Shown here piece after piece: positions 9,210-18,093 of a stretch of DNA of 64,000 nucleotides (positions are counted from its first letter, which is position 1; each line of letters begins with the position of its first letter). Source of the stretch: Thalassospira profundimaris WP0211 (lineage in GTDB: Bacteria > Pseudomonadota > Alphaproteobacteria > Rhodospirillales > Thalassospiraceae); contig NZ_AMRN01000008.1 of NCBI RefSeq assembly GCF_000300275.1, positions 1-64,000 on the forward strand. Direction: 5' to 3'. The notes under the pieces were generated by a model, which did no database searches, was not told where the DNA came from, and was given only the letters and a program-made list of their open reading frames with translations. A program made the translations under genes and the position numbers.

Positions 9210-10055
9210 CTAGATCGGCAGATCAAGCTTGCGTCGCATCTCAACAGCGTTGCGCAGAATCAGAATTCGCTGGTCGATCGTGCCAAGCTGCGGATTGTTG
9301 ATGATGTCGTTGACCCAACCGATCTTTGTGGTGGAGGACAGAAAATCCGGGCCAAACGTGAAGACCAGAACGACGTAGATTCTGACGGCCGCGCTTGAGT
9401 TCGCGCCAAGTTTGATCGCGGCGTCCGCATAGCTTTTGCTTTGCGTTGACAGAGCCGCGTCATCATATTTTTTGACGATTTCTGGAATGGTGGCACGCAG
9501 GTAACCGGGCAGGGCGGAAATCGTATCCTGCACACTCGGTATCTTTGATGGTGGCGGTTTAACACGGTCTTCCGGTTTTGGCGTGGATGGGCTTTCTGTC
9601 CCGGTATCCGGCTTTGCATCCGGTTTGCCGCTTTCACTCTTTGCCAGTCCGGCGACCGCTTTGGCTTCCTGTGTGAGCAGTGTTGAAACCTCATCAGAAA
9701 ATCGCTTTTCCGCACCCAGCCGGTTCTTTGCGTAGCCGTCGAATTTCTGTTTGCTGATGATGCTCATCGATTTCAGACGCTCGGAATCCTGGGCGGCAAA
9801 GGCAGTCAGCAGGGATGAAATCTGCGACGCGTTGAAACTCAGCCGCGATGAAAGCCCCGCTGGGTCCGTGCAGGTGCCATTTACGATGGCGGTATCTCCC
9901 TCGGCCGCCAGTGCTTCGAGCTTGGCTGTCTCGGCAGACAGTGTCCCCAATTGCTCCTTGGTGCGCACATCCACCTTGTTGTCCATGACCGTGACAAAAG
10001 TCGGGTATTGCGCCAGTGTTCGGGCAAGGTCACTGATCCGGTTGGCAAAGGCCAT
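9210..10055 (-). CDS. uncharacterised two-part protein, first gene of the PAD operon
   Basis: A 281-residue protein that I do not recognise. Residues 1-140 look helical. Residues about 142-174 form a Pro/Lys/Asp-rich linker (PSTPKPEDRVKPPPSKIPS lies within it). The C-terminal part has a short hydrophobic stretch (VRIYVVLVFTFG), possibly a buried helix or a weak membrane segment. No signal peptide. The ATG at 10055 is preferred; an in-frame TTG lies at 10100. The PAD gene starts 39 bp after its stop. Short open frames upstream, to about 10307, could be remnants of a longer N terminus, but I cannot support a frameshift. Confidence 0.75.
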   Translation of the reverse strand: MAFANRISDLARTLAQYPTFVTVMDNKVDVRTKEQLGTLSAETAKLEALAAEGDTAIVNGTCTDPAGLSSRLSFNASQISSLLTAFAAQDSERLKSMSIISKQKFDGYAKNRLGAEKRFSDEVSTLLTQEAKAVAGLAKSESGKPDAKPDTGTESPSTPKPEDRVKPPPSKIPSVQDTISALPGYLRATIPEIVKKYDDAALSTQSKSYADAAIKLGANSSAAVRIYVVLVFTFGPDFLSSTTKIGWVNDIINNPQLGTIDQRILILRNAVEMRRKLDLPI

Positions 10056-10469
10056 CTGTTCAATCCCGCATTGATATTGATGACTAGGGTCTGAACCCAA
10101 CTGGATGCTTGAAATGGTCGCGTGACATTTGCGCGGATATCAGGAGCTTTGCCGCAGAAAGGCTCGCTGCCTTTCAAGGTGAAGCGACGCAATAGGCCGT
10201 GCAAATGCCGCCGATCCGAAGGACATCAGGACGATCTGCGATCTGCTTCGTCAATCTCCTTGCGCGGGGATCGCCCCGCACTGCGGCGATTTCCTGGCAT
10301 ATCTTGATTGTTCTGATGCCATTTTAAACATCCAGTTGGGGTCAGGCCCTAATAGACGAACAAGGTGGGGCGTTGTGATGTCGGGCTATTGCACACTAAT
10401 TAAACAATATTTTTGTGTTGTATTTTTGGAAATCATACATGCCATGCGTGAAATGCATGATTTTAGCCA
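10056..10469. other. gap between the divergent PAD operon and the metN leader
   Basis: About 410 bp without a supported gene. The minus strand holds short overlapping open frames near 10307-10080 that do not look like a known protein. The right part is AT-rich, with an imperfect inverted repeat at about 10429-10463 (AATCAT and TGC on the left arm, GCATGATT on the right). It must hold the promoter of the PAD operon, which I could not place. Confidence 0.5.
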
Positions 10470-10498
10470 TTGAACAATGACACCGGGTCAGATAGACA
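10470..10498 (+). promoter_or_regulatory. candidate sigma-70 promoter of metNIQ
   Basis: TTGAAC at 10470-10475 and TAGACA at 10493-10498 are 17 bp apart. Predicted start of transcription is near 10505, just before the riboswitch. The -10 box is weak. Confidence 0.4.
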
Positions 10499-10508
10499 AG
10501 GGGTGTTG

Positions 10509-10570
10509 AACGCGCCGATTTGCTCCTCAGCTTGCGGGCGCGCTAAAAATGCGGCTAAAGCGAGAGGGCG
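10509..10570 (+). ncRNA. SAM-II-type riboswitch
   Basis: The segment fits the SAM-II pattern as I recall it from the Sargasso metX aptamer. A GC-rich P1 stem (CGCGCC near 10511 with GGGCGCG near 10537) encloses GATTTG and a TTGC. After the stem come CTAAAAATG and GGCTAAAGC, then GAGAGGG. The conserved GATTT, TTGC, TAAA, GCTAAA and GGG elements occur in the right order. SAM-II aptamers sit upstream of methionine genes in Alphaproteobacteria, and metNIQ follows directly. When SAM binds, methionine uptake should be shut down. Confidence 0.8.
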
Positions 10571-10589
10571 TATATGCTCCGTATGTACG

Positions 10590-10621
10590 ACCGCCTCGGT
10601 AAAGCCGTGGCGGTTTTTTTG
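10590..10621 (+). terminator. terminator hairpin between riboswitch and metN
   Basis: ACCGCC (10590-10595) pairs with GGCGGT (10609-10614), with inner CGG/CCG pairs, and is followed by a run of T to 10620. It ends 24 bp before the metN start codon, so it can act as the attenuator that the riboswitch controls. Most SAM-II switches act on translation, so a terminator here is notable. Confidence 0.8.
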
Positions 10622-10644
10622 TATCTACGGAAAGGTTGGGATCC

Positions 10645-11472
10645 ATGATCCGGCTCTCGAACGTCCAGAAAACATATGCAGCCCGGCGCGGCAGCGACGA
10701 ACACGTTGCGCTGCACGGCATCAATCTTGATATCGCTGCTGGCGAAATCGTCGGCGTTATTGGCCGCTCCGGTGCGGGAAAATCAACCCTGATCCGCTGC
10801 ATCAACCTGCTTGAAACCCCGACGTCGGGTTCGGTCACGGTTGATGGCACCGATGTGACCACGCTTTCCAAACGCGACTTGCCGCTGTTCCGCCGCCAGC
10901 TCGGCATGGTGTTTCAGCATTTCAATCTGCTGTCGTCGCGGACTGTGTTCGATAATATAGCACTGCCGCTTGAACTGGCCGGTGCGACCAAGGCCGAGAT
11001 CGCCAAGGCGGTTGATCCGCTGTTGCCGCTTGTAGGGCTTGAAGACAAGCGTGATCGCTATCCGGCCGAACTGTCGGGCGGTCAGAAACAACGTGTCGGC
11101 ATTGCCCGTGCGCTGTCCTCAAATCCCAAGGTTCTGCTGTGTGACGAGGTGACCTCGGCCCTTGACCCGGAAACCACCCGTCAGATCCTCACACTTCTCA
11201 AGGACATCAACAAACGCCTTGGTCTGACCATGGTGGTGATCACCCACGAAATGGCGGTGGTCAAGGCGCTGTGTGACCGTGTGGCGGTGATGGATGCTGG
11301 TGTGATTGTCGAAGAGGGCGCGGTTGAAGGCATCTTTGCTGATCCGAAACACGCGACCACCCAATCGCTTCTCGCTGATGAATTCATGGATTTCCGCGCC
11401 GGATCGGATGCGAACAGCACCCCCAAAACCAACACAAATACCAGCGGCGTTGCCGCCGGGCAGGAGGGCTAA
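10645..11472 (+). CDS. metN: methionine ABC transporter ATP-binding protein
   Basis: A 275-residue ABC ATPase that powers D/L-methionine import with MetI and MetQ. Walker A reads [10 protein letters not shown], the signature is [10 protein letters not shown], and Walker B is [12 protein letters not shown], the MetN-style variant. The C-terminal NIL regulatory domain of longer MetN proteins is missing; only a short Asn/Thr-rich tail follows. The ATG at 10645 is preferred over an in-frame TTG at 10636, because AAAGG lies nine bases upstream. metI starts 3 bp after its stop. Confidence 0.95.
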   Translation: MIRLSNVQKTYAARRGSDEHVALHGINLDIAAGEIVGVIGRSGAGKSTLIRCINLLETPTSGSVTVDGTDVTTLSKRDLPLFRRQLGMVFQHFNLLSSRTVFDNIALPLELAGATKAEIAKAVDPLLPLVGLEDKRDRYPAELSGGQKQRVGIARALSSNPKVLLCDEVTSALDPETTRQILTLLKDINKRLGLTMVVITHEMAVVKALCDRVAVMDAGVIVEEGAVEGIFADPKHATTQSLLADEFMDFRAGSDANSTPKTNTNTSGVAAGQEG

Positions 11473-11475
11473 GTC

Positions 11476-12135
11476 ATGTTTTCTACCCTTGCACCCATTC
11501 TGCTTCAGGCGACCGGTGAAACCCTTTATATGGTTGCAGTCTCGCTTACGATTGCGACGGCCTTTGGCTTGCCGCTTGGTGTGTTGCTCGCCACCTCTGG
11601 CCGGGGCGAGCTGTTTGAAGCCCTTTGGTTCCAGCGCGTTTTTGGTCCGCTGGTCAACGCAACCCGCTCGGTCCCGTTCATCATTCTGGCGGTGGCCATC
11701 ATTCCCTTTACCCGTTTCGTTGTCGGGACCTCCATTGGGACCTCTGCCGCCATCGTGCCCCTGACCGTCGCGGCAATTCCTTTCATTGCGCGGATCATCG
11801 AAGGTGCCATGCGCGAAGTTGATGGCGGCTTGATCGAAGCCGCCCAGGCCATGGGCGCGCGTCCGGTACAGGTCGTGACCAAGGTTCTGTTGCCCGAAGC
11901 ATTGCCGGGCATCATTCACGGCCTGACCCTGACCGCGGTGACGCTGATTGGCTATTCCGCGATGGTCGGTGCCGTTGGTGCCGGTGGGCTTGGCGACCTT
12001 GGCATTCGCTATGGATATCAGCGTTTCCGCCCGGATGTCATGGCCGCCGTTGTCATCACGCTGATTGTCGTCGTGCAGGTCGTGCAAAGCTTTGGCGACT
12101 ATCTGGCGCGCAAGGCCGACAAGCGAAATATCTGA
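11476..12135 (+). CDS. metI: methionine ABC transporter permease
   Basis: A 219-residue inner-membrane permease with about five membrane segments. The ABC coupling motif is seen around EAAQAMGARPVQVVTKVLLPEALPG in split form (EAAQAMGA, then LLPEALPG). It forms the translocation channel for methionine with MetN. Length and gene order metN-metI-metQ are typical. A 76-bp gap separates it from metQ. Confidence 0.95.
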   Translation: MFSTLAPILLQATGETLYMVAVSLTIATAFGLPLGVLLATSGRGELFEALWFQRVFGPLVNATRSVPFIILAVAIIPFTRFVVGTSIGTSAAIVPLTVAAIPFIARIIEGAMREVDGGLIEAAQAMGARPVQVVTKVLLPEALPGIIHGLTLTAVTLIGYSAMVGAVGAGGLGDLGIRYGYQRFRPDVMAAVVITLIVVVQVVQSFGDYLARKADKRNI

Positions 12136-12211
12136 TCAAAATCCGAATGTGAGGATTGCTCACATTCGTCAAATTCCCGCACAAAACCAAATGAAATCAA
12201 GGAGTTTTACA

Positions 12212-13012
12212 ATGCGGTTTTTCCTTAAACTGACGGCGGCTGCCGTTCTGGCATCCGCACTCACCGGTCAGGCACTGGCCAATGATGCGATCAAAATCGG
12301 CGTCACCCCGGGTGCGCATGAAGAAGTCATGGAAGAAGTCGTCAAGGTCGCAGCCACCAAGGGTCTGGACATCGAACTGGTCAGCTTCTCGGATTATGTG
12401 ATCCCCAACCAGGCGCTTGATGATGGCGATCTCGATGCCAACAGCTTCCAGCATGTGCCGTATCTTGATAACCAGATCAAGGATCGCGGGTATGAGCTTT
12501 CGGTCGTGGGATATAACATCCTGACCCCGATGGGCATTTATTCCAACAAAATCAAAAGCCTGGATGACCTGGCCGAGGGTGCCGAAGTCGGCATTCCGAA
12601 CGATCCGACCAATGGCGGTCGTGCGTTGCTGGTGCTGCAGTCCCATGGCCTGATCAAGGTTGATCCTGCAGCGGGTCTTGTGGTCAGCCCGCTTGATATC
12701 ATCGAAAACCCTAAGAATATCAGCTTTGTAGAGCTTGATGCCGCACAGCTTCCGCGGTCGCTCGATGATCTGGATGCGTCGGCGATTAACACCAACTACG
12801 CGCTGGAAGCCGGTCTGAACCCGATCAAGGATTCGATTGCGATCGAAGGCAATGACAGCCCGTATGCCAATGTTATTGTTACCCAAACGGCGCGTAAGGA
12901 CGAGCCGTGGGTCAAGACGCTGGTTGAAGCTTACCACGATGATGCGGTGCGCAAATTCATCGAAACCAAGTATGAAGGATCGGTCCTGCCGGTATTCAAA
13001 CTTCCTGAATAA
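12212..13012 (+). CDS. metQ: methionine-binding protein MetQ (NlpA family)
   Basis: A 266-residue periplasmic methionine-binding protein. The signal peptide is MRFFLKLTAAAVLASALTG followed by QALA, with likely cleavage before Asn-Asp. Unlike most MetQ/NlpA proteins there is no lipobox cysteine, so it should be a soluble periplasmic protein rather than a lipoprotein. The body matches the family (IKIGVTPGAHEEVM, then LDANSFQHVPYLDNQ). The ATG at 12212 has GGAG seven bases upstream; the frame is open further upstream into metI but without support. A strong terminator ends the operon. Confidence 0.94.
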   Translation: MRFFLKLTAAAVLASALTGQALANDAIKIGVTPGAHEEVMEEVVKVAATKGLDIELVSFSDYVIPNQALDDGDLDANSFQHVPYLDNQIKDRGYELSVVGYNILTPMGIYSNKIKSLDDLAEGAEVGIPNDPTNGGRALLVLQSHGLIKVDPAAGLVVSPLDIIENPKNISFVELDAAQLPRSLDDLDASAINTNYALEAGLNPIKDSIAIEGNDSPYANVIVTQTARKDEPWVKTLVEAYHDDAVRKFIETKYEGSVLPVFKLPE

Positions 13013-13038
13013 TCATCGCGATTATTCAAAATAATTGA

Positions 13039-13077
13039 AAAGTCCCGCAGGACGTGTTTCCTGCGGGACTTTTTTTA
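13039..13077 (+). terminator. terminator of the metNIQ operon
   Basis: A 13-bp perfect stem, AAGTCCCGCAGGA with its complement at 13059-13071, is followed by a run of T. Confidence 0.95.
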
Positions 13078-13134
13078 TGTCCGGGTCAGACCGCACCCAA
13101 AATCCAATTGTATGAGGATTTGAGGTGGCCCGGA

Positions 13135-14436
13135 TCAGACATCGGCAAACAGGACATGATCGGCGGTCAGATCATCCTTGTCGGTGTCTTCGATGATCAC
13201 GCCAAATGTCCACGGATCGCCATTGCTGAAATCGACATAGAGATCATCGCCGGTCTGGGTGGTGTGATCGAGGAAGCTGTCGAAATCCGTGATGCCGGAG
13301 CGTTCCTGAAGATCGTGTGTCAGAAGCAGGGTATCGGGATGATTGCCAGTTTCGTCCCGGTCACCGGTTTCAAACCCGACAACCCGGTCACGACTTGAGG
13401 CCTCCGCATCGAAAACAAAGGTATCATTGCCGCTATTGCCTTCAAGCCAGTCATTGCCAGCCCCGCCCGACAAAAGGTTGTCGCTGAAAACCGGATTGCC
13501 GCCGGGGCCGGCACGCAGCGTATCATGCCCATCGCCGCCATAGAGTGAAACGTCGCGGGTTTCGCCCGTCAGCGTGTCGTTTCCCGCCTCGCCATACAGG
13601 TTTTCGCCAAACAGGGTGTCGTCGCCATCACCGCCGTAGATGGTGTCATTGCCGCGATTGCCGACCAAACGGTTGTCGCCTTCATCACCAATGATCAGGT
13701 CGCTTTGATTGCTGCCATCGACATTTTCGATGTTGATGAAGTGATCGCCGGCGCGGCCCGTACCGGTTTCAAGATTGATGACCGGTTGCGGGCCATATTC
13801 GCCATACGGCGCATCATTGCCCCAACCGGCGATATAGCTGATGGTGTCGATCCCGTCACCGCCATCAAAGATATTGGTGCGGTCCTCGGAAAAGTCGGTG
13901 CTGGCCGCGGCATAGAAGGTGTCATCGCCGCCCACACCCTGCATGACGTCGCCGTTATCGGTGCGATTGTAGTTTTGGTAGAAGGCGTTTTTGCCGTCAT
14001 CGCCGATCAGCACATCGCCGTAGGTCGTATCGCGGATATCCTCGATATTGCTATAGCGGTCGCCTTCGGCATCTCCGCCAAGCCCGATGCCGGTCGTGAG
14101 ATTGACGTAAACGCCCTGACCCGAGGGGGCTTGCGTGAAGCCGAAGGTGATTTCATCGCGACCGGGGCCGCCATCAATCACATCAGCGCCCGATCCGCCA
14201 TTGAGTTCGTCATTGCCCGACCCGCCAAACAGAGTATCGTTTCCGGCACTGCCATTGATGTCGTCATGTCCGGCACCGCCATCAAGCGTGTCATCACCAA
14301 ACCCCAGCTCAAACAGGTGATCGTTGCCGCCAAGCGCGCGGACATAATCGTCGCCCTCGCGTCCATATATCCTGTCGTCCTGTTCTGTTCCGATAATCGT
14401 GTCGTTGCCGTCGGTTCCATAGATGTTGTCAACCAT
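13135..14436 (-). CDS. RTX/hemolysin-type calcium-binding repeat protein
   Basis: A 433-residue secreted-type protein made largely of RTX nonapeptides (GGxGxDxxx), for example GGSGNDELN and GGDGDDTLF. The repeats form calcium-bound beta-rolls outside the cell. There is no N-terminal signal peptide; the C-terminal region (from about residue 345, FVFDAEASSRDRVVGF onward) looks like a type I secretion tail. No enzymatic domain is visible. The ATG at 14436 is preferred because GGAG lies six bases upstream; another ATG at 14442 sits directly on that GGAG. No type I exporter genes are in this window. Confidence 0.88.
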   Translation of the reverse strand: MVDNIYGTDGNDTIIGTEQDDRIYGREGDDYVRALGGNDHLFELGFGDDTLDGGAGHDDINGSAGNDTLFGGSGNDELNGGSGADVIDGGPGRDEITFGFTQAPSGQGVYVNLTTGIGLGGDAEGDRYSNIEDIRDTTYGDVLIGDDGKNAFYQNYNRTDNGDVMQGVGGDDTFYAAASTDFSEDRTNIFDGGDGIDTISYIAGWGNDAPYGEYGPQPVINLETGTGRAGDHFINIENVDGSNQSDLIIGDEGDNRLVGNRGNDTIYGGDGDDTLFGENLYGEAGNDTLTGETRDVSLYGGDGHDTLRAGPGGNPVFSDNLLSGGAGNDWLEGNSGNDTFVFDAEASSRDRVVGFETGDRDETGNHPDTLLLTHDLQERSGITDFDSFLDHTTQTGDDLYVDFSNGDPWTFGVIIEDTDKDDLTADHVLFADV

Positions 14437-14661
14437 GACCATCTCCTGCGTGGAATGCCTTTACCCCGGCAATCCAAGGTTGCGGCGGAATTTTGGCGAC
14501 TTGATGACTGGTTGCCGACGGCGGTGTCAGATCACGATCACCAAATCTGCTTTTGGCGGGCCGGGACGCTGGTGCCAATGATTTGGGATGGTCAGTCAAA
14601 ACGGAAGACAGGGCGGCGTGTATTGTTCCCCCAACCAATTAAGTGTCGGTAGGGGATATCA

Positions 14662-16755
14662 ATGTCGAAGGGGTTTGGGTGGCTGGGTTTCGGACCCGCC
14701 TTTGGGGTGGTTGTGATCATCGTGCTATTTGCGGCGGTCATTGGGACACGGGCGCAGGCCGCAGAATTCACGGTGTCCAGCGGTGTCACCGATACGGTTG
14801 CCAAAACACTGACCGCCGGGGAAACCGGATTGGTTGAGCAGGGCGGGGTTCTTAATGTGACGACGGGCGATGCTATCACTGCCAGTGGTGATGCGGTGAA
14901 AGCGACCAACAACGGCACGATTTCAACCGCAGGAGGCGGGAGACACGGCATGGTTGGTGATGCCACCGCGACCAATGCCCGGCTTGTCAATAATGGAACA
15001 ATATCAACAGACGGGTTCGTCGACAGGGGGATTTACGGCCAAGGTGCCAACTCCACCCTTATCAATCGCGGCACGATCACGACAAGCGGAACCAGTGGAG
15101 CCGGGATCCTGAGCACCGGGAGCAATTCGACGCTTTTAAATAGCGGGACGATCACAACAAGCGGAGGAACTGCAAGCGGCCTGGCCAGTAGCGAGGCAAA
15201 TGCGACACTTGTCAATAGCGGCACGATCACGACCAGCGGAAATAGGGCATATGGTATCACCAGCACAGGCAGCAATGCGACACTTGTCAATAGCGGGGTG
15301 ATCACGACCAGCGGAACTGATGCGACTGGCATGAGGCATGTAACTGCCAATAACGCCACACTGGTCAATAGCGGCTCGATAACCACCCAGGATGGTAATG
15401 GAATTGAAGTATTAACCAGCAGCGGTAGCACCATTACGGTTACCGGTAGCGGATCCGTTACCGTATCGGGCACGGGAAGGGCCGGGATCATATCCGATGG
15501 GGCCAACGGGACGATCAATGTCAGCGGGACGGTGATTGCGACCGGTGGTGCGACCCAGGCGATTTTGGGGGGGAGCAACCAGACGCTGAACATCAAGCCG
15601 GGCGCGACGATTGTCGGGACGATTGATCTTGGCGGTGGTACCAATGCGGTCAATATCGATACATCGGCCGGGGCGCGGTCATCGACCCTGACCATCGCCA
15701 ATGCCGGTACGGTAAATACAGCGGCGGGCGGTGACGGGATTGTCCTGCAAAGCGGATCGACGGTGGTGATTGTCGACCCCACCGGGATTGCGGCCAACCG
15801 GGCGGCACTGGGAACGACGACGGTCGGCATTCATCAGGCGGTCAGCCGGCAACTGGCACGATCAAACAAACCACAATCGGTTGTGGTCGCGGCCAGTGAC
15901 CTTGAACCGGGTATGTTGTATGCGCCGCAGAAGCCGTTTGTCTGGGGACAGGTTTTTGGCAGTTATTTGTCACACGGGGATGACGGGGCGAATTTGGGGT
16001 ATCGCAGCCGGGTTGGCGGTGCGGTTGGCGGATATGAAAAACCGATTGATGACCACAGTATCGGTGTGTTTGGCGGGGTTTCGGTTGCCGGGATGAAAAC
16101 CGACGAGGCATCGCTTGAAAGTGACAGCAACGGGTTTTTTGTTGGCGGCTATGGTGAATATGTTGTCGGCGACTGGGCGATTGATGGGACCATGGTTGTC
16201 GGGTATCAGCGCCATCAGGATGAACGTCTTGTGGTCGATAACCTTCAGGGCGAGGAAACCGCGCAATCAGATTACAACAGCGTCTATTTCAGCCCGTCAC
16301 TGGCGGTGATCCGGTCGATTGATCTTGGCGGGGGCATAGAGCTGCGCCCGTCCGCAGAGGTGAATTACACCTATGGCTATTATGATGCATATCGCGAAAC
16401 CGGCACGACATCGTCGAACCTGAGCATCGATGCGCATGCTGTGGATGTGATCAATGGCCGTTTGCAACTGGCCGTTCGTCAGGGTCTTGAGGATGGCGCG
16501 GGCGAGATGGAACTGCGCGGCGGGATGAAATACAGCTATTTCGGGCGTGACAGCGTTGATGTCGGCCTGATTGATGGCCCGCTTGTCCGGTATCAGGGAA
16601 GCGGGGAGACATCATCGCATGGTGGCTTTGTTGGCGGGAATTTGCGCTATGACCTTGATCGACAGATGACATTTGTTGCCGATATCGAGTTGGGCTTTGC
16701 CACCAGCGATGAGCGCACGGCATCGGGTTTTGTGGGGCTGGAATACCGGTTCTAG
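14662..16755 (+). CDS. autotransporter (type Va) with repeat passenger
   Basis: A 697-residue outer-membrane protein. An extended signal region ends at about residue 33 (GTRAQA|AEFT). The passenger (about 34-430) is a beta-helix built of degenerate repeats around NATLVNSGTITTSG, about 25 residues each. From about residue 435 (PFVWGQVFGSYLSHG) to the end is an autotransporter barrel that closes with GFVGLEYRF, the usual terminal aromatic. It would display or release the passenger at the cell surface, probably as an adhesin. No protease motif is seen. AGGGGAT precedes the ATG. It is divergent from the RTX gene. Confidence 0.9.
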   Translation: MSKGFGWLGFGPAFGVVVIIVLFAAVIGTRAQAAEFTVSSGVTDTVAKTLTAGETGLVEQGGVLNVTTGDAITASGDAVKATNNGTISTAGGGRHGMVGDATATNARLVNNGTISTDGFVDRGIYGQGANSTLINRGTITTSGTSGAGILSTGSNSTLLNSGTITTSGGTASGLASSEANATLVNSGTITTSGNRAYGITSTGSNATLVNSGVITTSGTDATGMRHVTANNATLVNSGSITTQDGNGIEVLTSSGSTITVTGSGSVTVSGTGRAGIISDGANGTINVSGTVIATGGATQAILGGSNQTLNIKPGATIVGTIDLGGGTNAVNIDTSAGARSSTLTIANAGTVNTAAGGDGIVLQSGSTVVIVDPTGIAANRAALGTTTVGIHQAVSRQLARSNKPQSVVVAASDLEPGMLYAPQKPFVWGQVFGSYLSHGDDGANLGYRSRVGGAVGGYEKPIDDHSIGVFGGVSVAGMKTDEASLESDSNGFFVGGYGEYVVGDWAIDGTMVVGYQRHQDERLVVDNLQGEETAQSDYNSVYFSPSLAVIRSIDLGGGIELRPSAEVNYTYGYYDAYRETGTTSSNLSIDAHAVDVINGRLQLAVRQGLEDGAGEMELRGGMKYSYFGRDSVDVGLIDGPLVRYQGSGETSSHGGFVGGNLRYDLDRQMTFVADIELGFATSDERTASGFVGLEYRF
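15045..15390 (+). repeat. tandem repeats of about 75 bp in the autotransporter passenger
   Basis: The core AATGCGACACTTGTCAATAG with GATCACGACCAGCGGA recurs near 15052, 15125, 15199, 15273 and 15352. The copies near 15199 and 15273 are almost identical in DNA, which suggests recent duplication. Confidence 0.8.
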
Positions 16756-16800
16756 GCTCTGGAATGGCGGCATGGGCGGCATGTCCTTGTGCCCTGGCCG

Positions 16801-17838
16801 TCAGAGCTGTCGGACCCAGTTTGGCAAACCGGCAGCGTAGGCGGCGGATGCCGAGTTGTTGGCTTGATACCGGTTGCGGGCAGCCAGCGCATCGGCGCGG
16901 ACCTGACTTGGCGTAATTTTAAACTTGGCGCGAAAAGCACGGCTGAAATGGGATTCACTGTTAAAGCCGCAATCAAAGGCGATGGTGCTGATGTTTTTGT
17001 CGCTGTAACGATGCTGGGACAGTAATTGCAGGCTGCGCTGCAGGCGACGATCCCACAGATAGTTGGCCACCCCGCCATGGGGTGCGAAAATGCGGTATAT
17101 CTGAGATCGGGACATGCGGAAAGTTTGCGCAAGGCTTGCCGGAGTCAGGTTTTCGGAAAGATTGGCGTCGACATAGCGTGATATGACTTTTGCAAGGGCA
17201 ATTGATGTTGGCGTGTCGACGGCATCGGGCATCATGCTTTCGCGCCCAAGGCATCCTTGCATCAGGTTGAGGGTTCCGTGCATCGCACTGCCTGCCTGAT
17301 GGGTGGTCATATCCGGGATGCTGTCCCACAAGTTCAGGAAACCGGTCGCCATAAAGCGGATCATCGGGTTATCGCCAGATAATTTCAAACCATGCAGCGG
17401 GGCAAGCATATCGGATAATTCCGGGCGCAGTTCCCGTGGCAGAACAAGTGTGAGGTTTTCAAAGTCGGTGTTGATCATGTCGTGGGGCTGATCAAGGTCA
17501 ATGATCAGCATATCGCCCGCGACAATGTGCTGGTTGTCGCTGGTAACGCCGCCGCCCTTGCAAAAGAGCTGGACCAGAATGTGGTCCATATTGTCTTGAA
17601 TGATCCGGTGGTTGTTGCGGGTAAAACGCTGGGTTTGTGATCTGGTTACGCCAAAAACGGCGTCCCCGAGGTCGCAAACATCAATCCCGGCGCGGACATT
17701 TGCAGGTTGGATGGCGTCATCGGGCATCGAAAGATCGAAGAATATCCCGATATTTTCCTGCCAGGCATCAAAGCGGTGGCGCGGATCAATATCCCTTGTA
17801 TCGAAATTTGATACCGGAACCGGTGTCGGGGTTGTCAA
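16801..17838 (-). CDS. AraC family transcriptional regulator
   Basis: A 345-residue regulator with an N-terminal sensor/dimer domain (AraC-binding-like, about residues 10-200) and a C-terminal double helix-turn-helix (about 225-325). The second HTH shows IAFDCGFNSESHFSRAFRAK, the AraC signature. The start is a TTG at 17838; the next ATG would remove conserved N-terminal sequence (DIDPRHRFDAWQENIG), and an upstream ATG at 17854 is out of frame. It is convergent with the autotransporter gene. Target and ligand unknown. Confidence 0.9.
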   Translation of the reverse strand: MTTPTPVPVSNFDTRDIDPRHRFDAWQENIGIFFDLSMPDDAIQPANVRAGIDVCDLGDAVFGVTRSQTQRFTRNNHRIIQDNMDHILVQLFCKGGGVTSDNQHIVAGDMLIIDLDQPHDMINTDFENLTLVLPRELRPELSDMLAPLHGLKLSGDNPMIRFMATGFLNLWDSIPDMTTHQAGSAMHGTLNLMQGCLGRESMMPDAVDTPTSIALAKVISRYVDANLSENLTPASLAQTFRMSRSQIYRIFAPHGGVANYLWDRRLQRSLQLLSQHRYSDKNISTIAFDCGFNSESHFSRAFRAKFKITPSQVRADALAARNRYQANNSASAAYAAGLPNWVRQL

Positions 17839-18031
17839 TTCGGGGTTCTTTCATGTCAAAGGCAGAACCAGAAATGATGACAAGAAATCGCCCGCCCTTT
17901 GAAATCGGACAAAATCATCGGTTGATGTGATCCATTCATTTTTAAATGAAAAAGGTGGTGTTCACAAGCGCTTATGGCCGATGCCGACGCGTTGGTGCTT
18001 GGCATCAGGCGGGCGCGTATGGCTTAGATGG

Positions 18032-18051
18032 ATTCCCGCTTGCGCGGGAAT
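18032..18051. repeat. ATTCCC-N8-GGGAAT palindrome (dRS3-like)
   Basis: ATTCCCGC and GCGGGAAT flank a TTGC loop, set in GATGGATTCCCGC and GCGGGAATGACGG. This matches the ATTCCC-N8-GGGAAT form of the neisserial dRS3 repeat and similar dispersed palindromes of other Proteobacteria. It is alone in this window, in the gap between the AraC and ABC-F genes. Confidence 0.6.
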
Positions 18052-18093
18052 GACGGGCTTTCAAGGTGCGGGGAATAGGCGAGGGATGGCGGA

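Noticed and set aside
9881-10307. Possible frameshifted N-terminal extension of the 281-residue protein
   Set aside because: Three short overlapping minus-strand frames exist, but none resembles a known domain and no single frameshift joins them convincingly.
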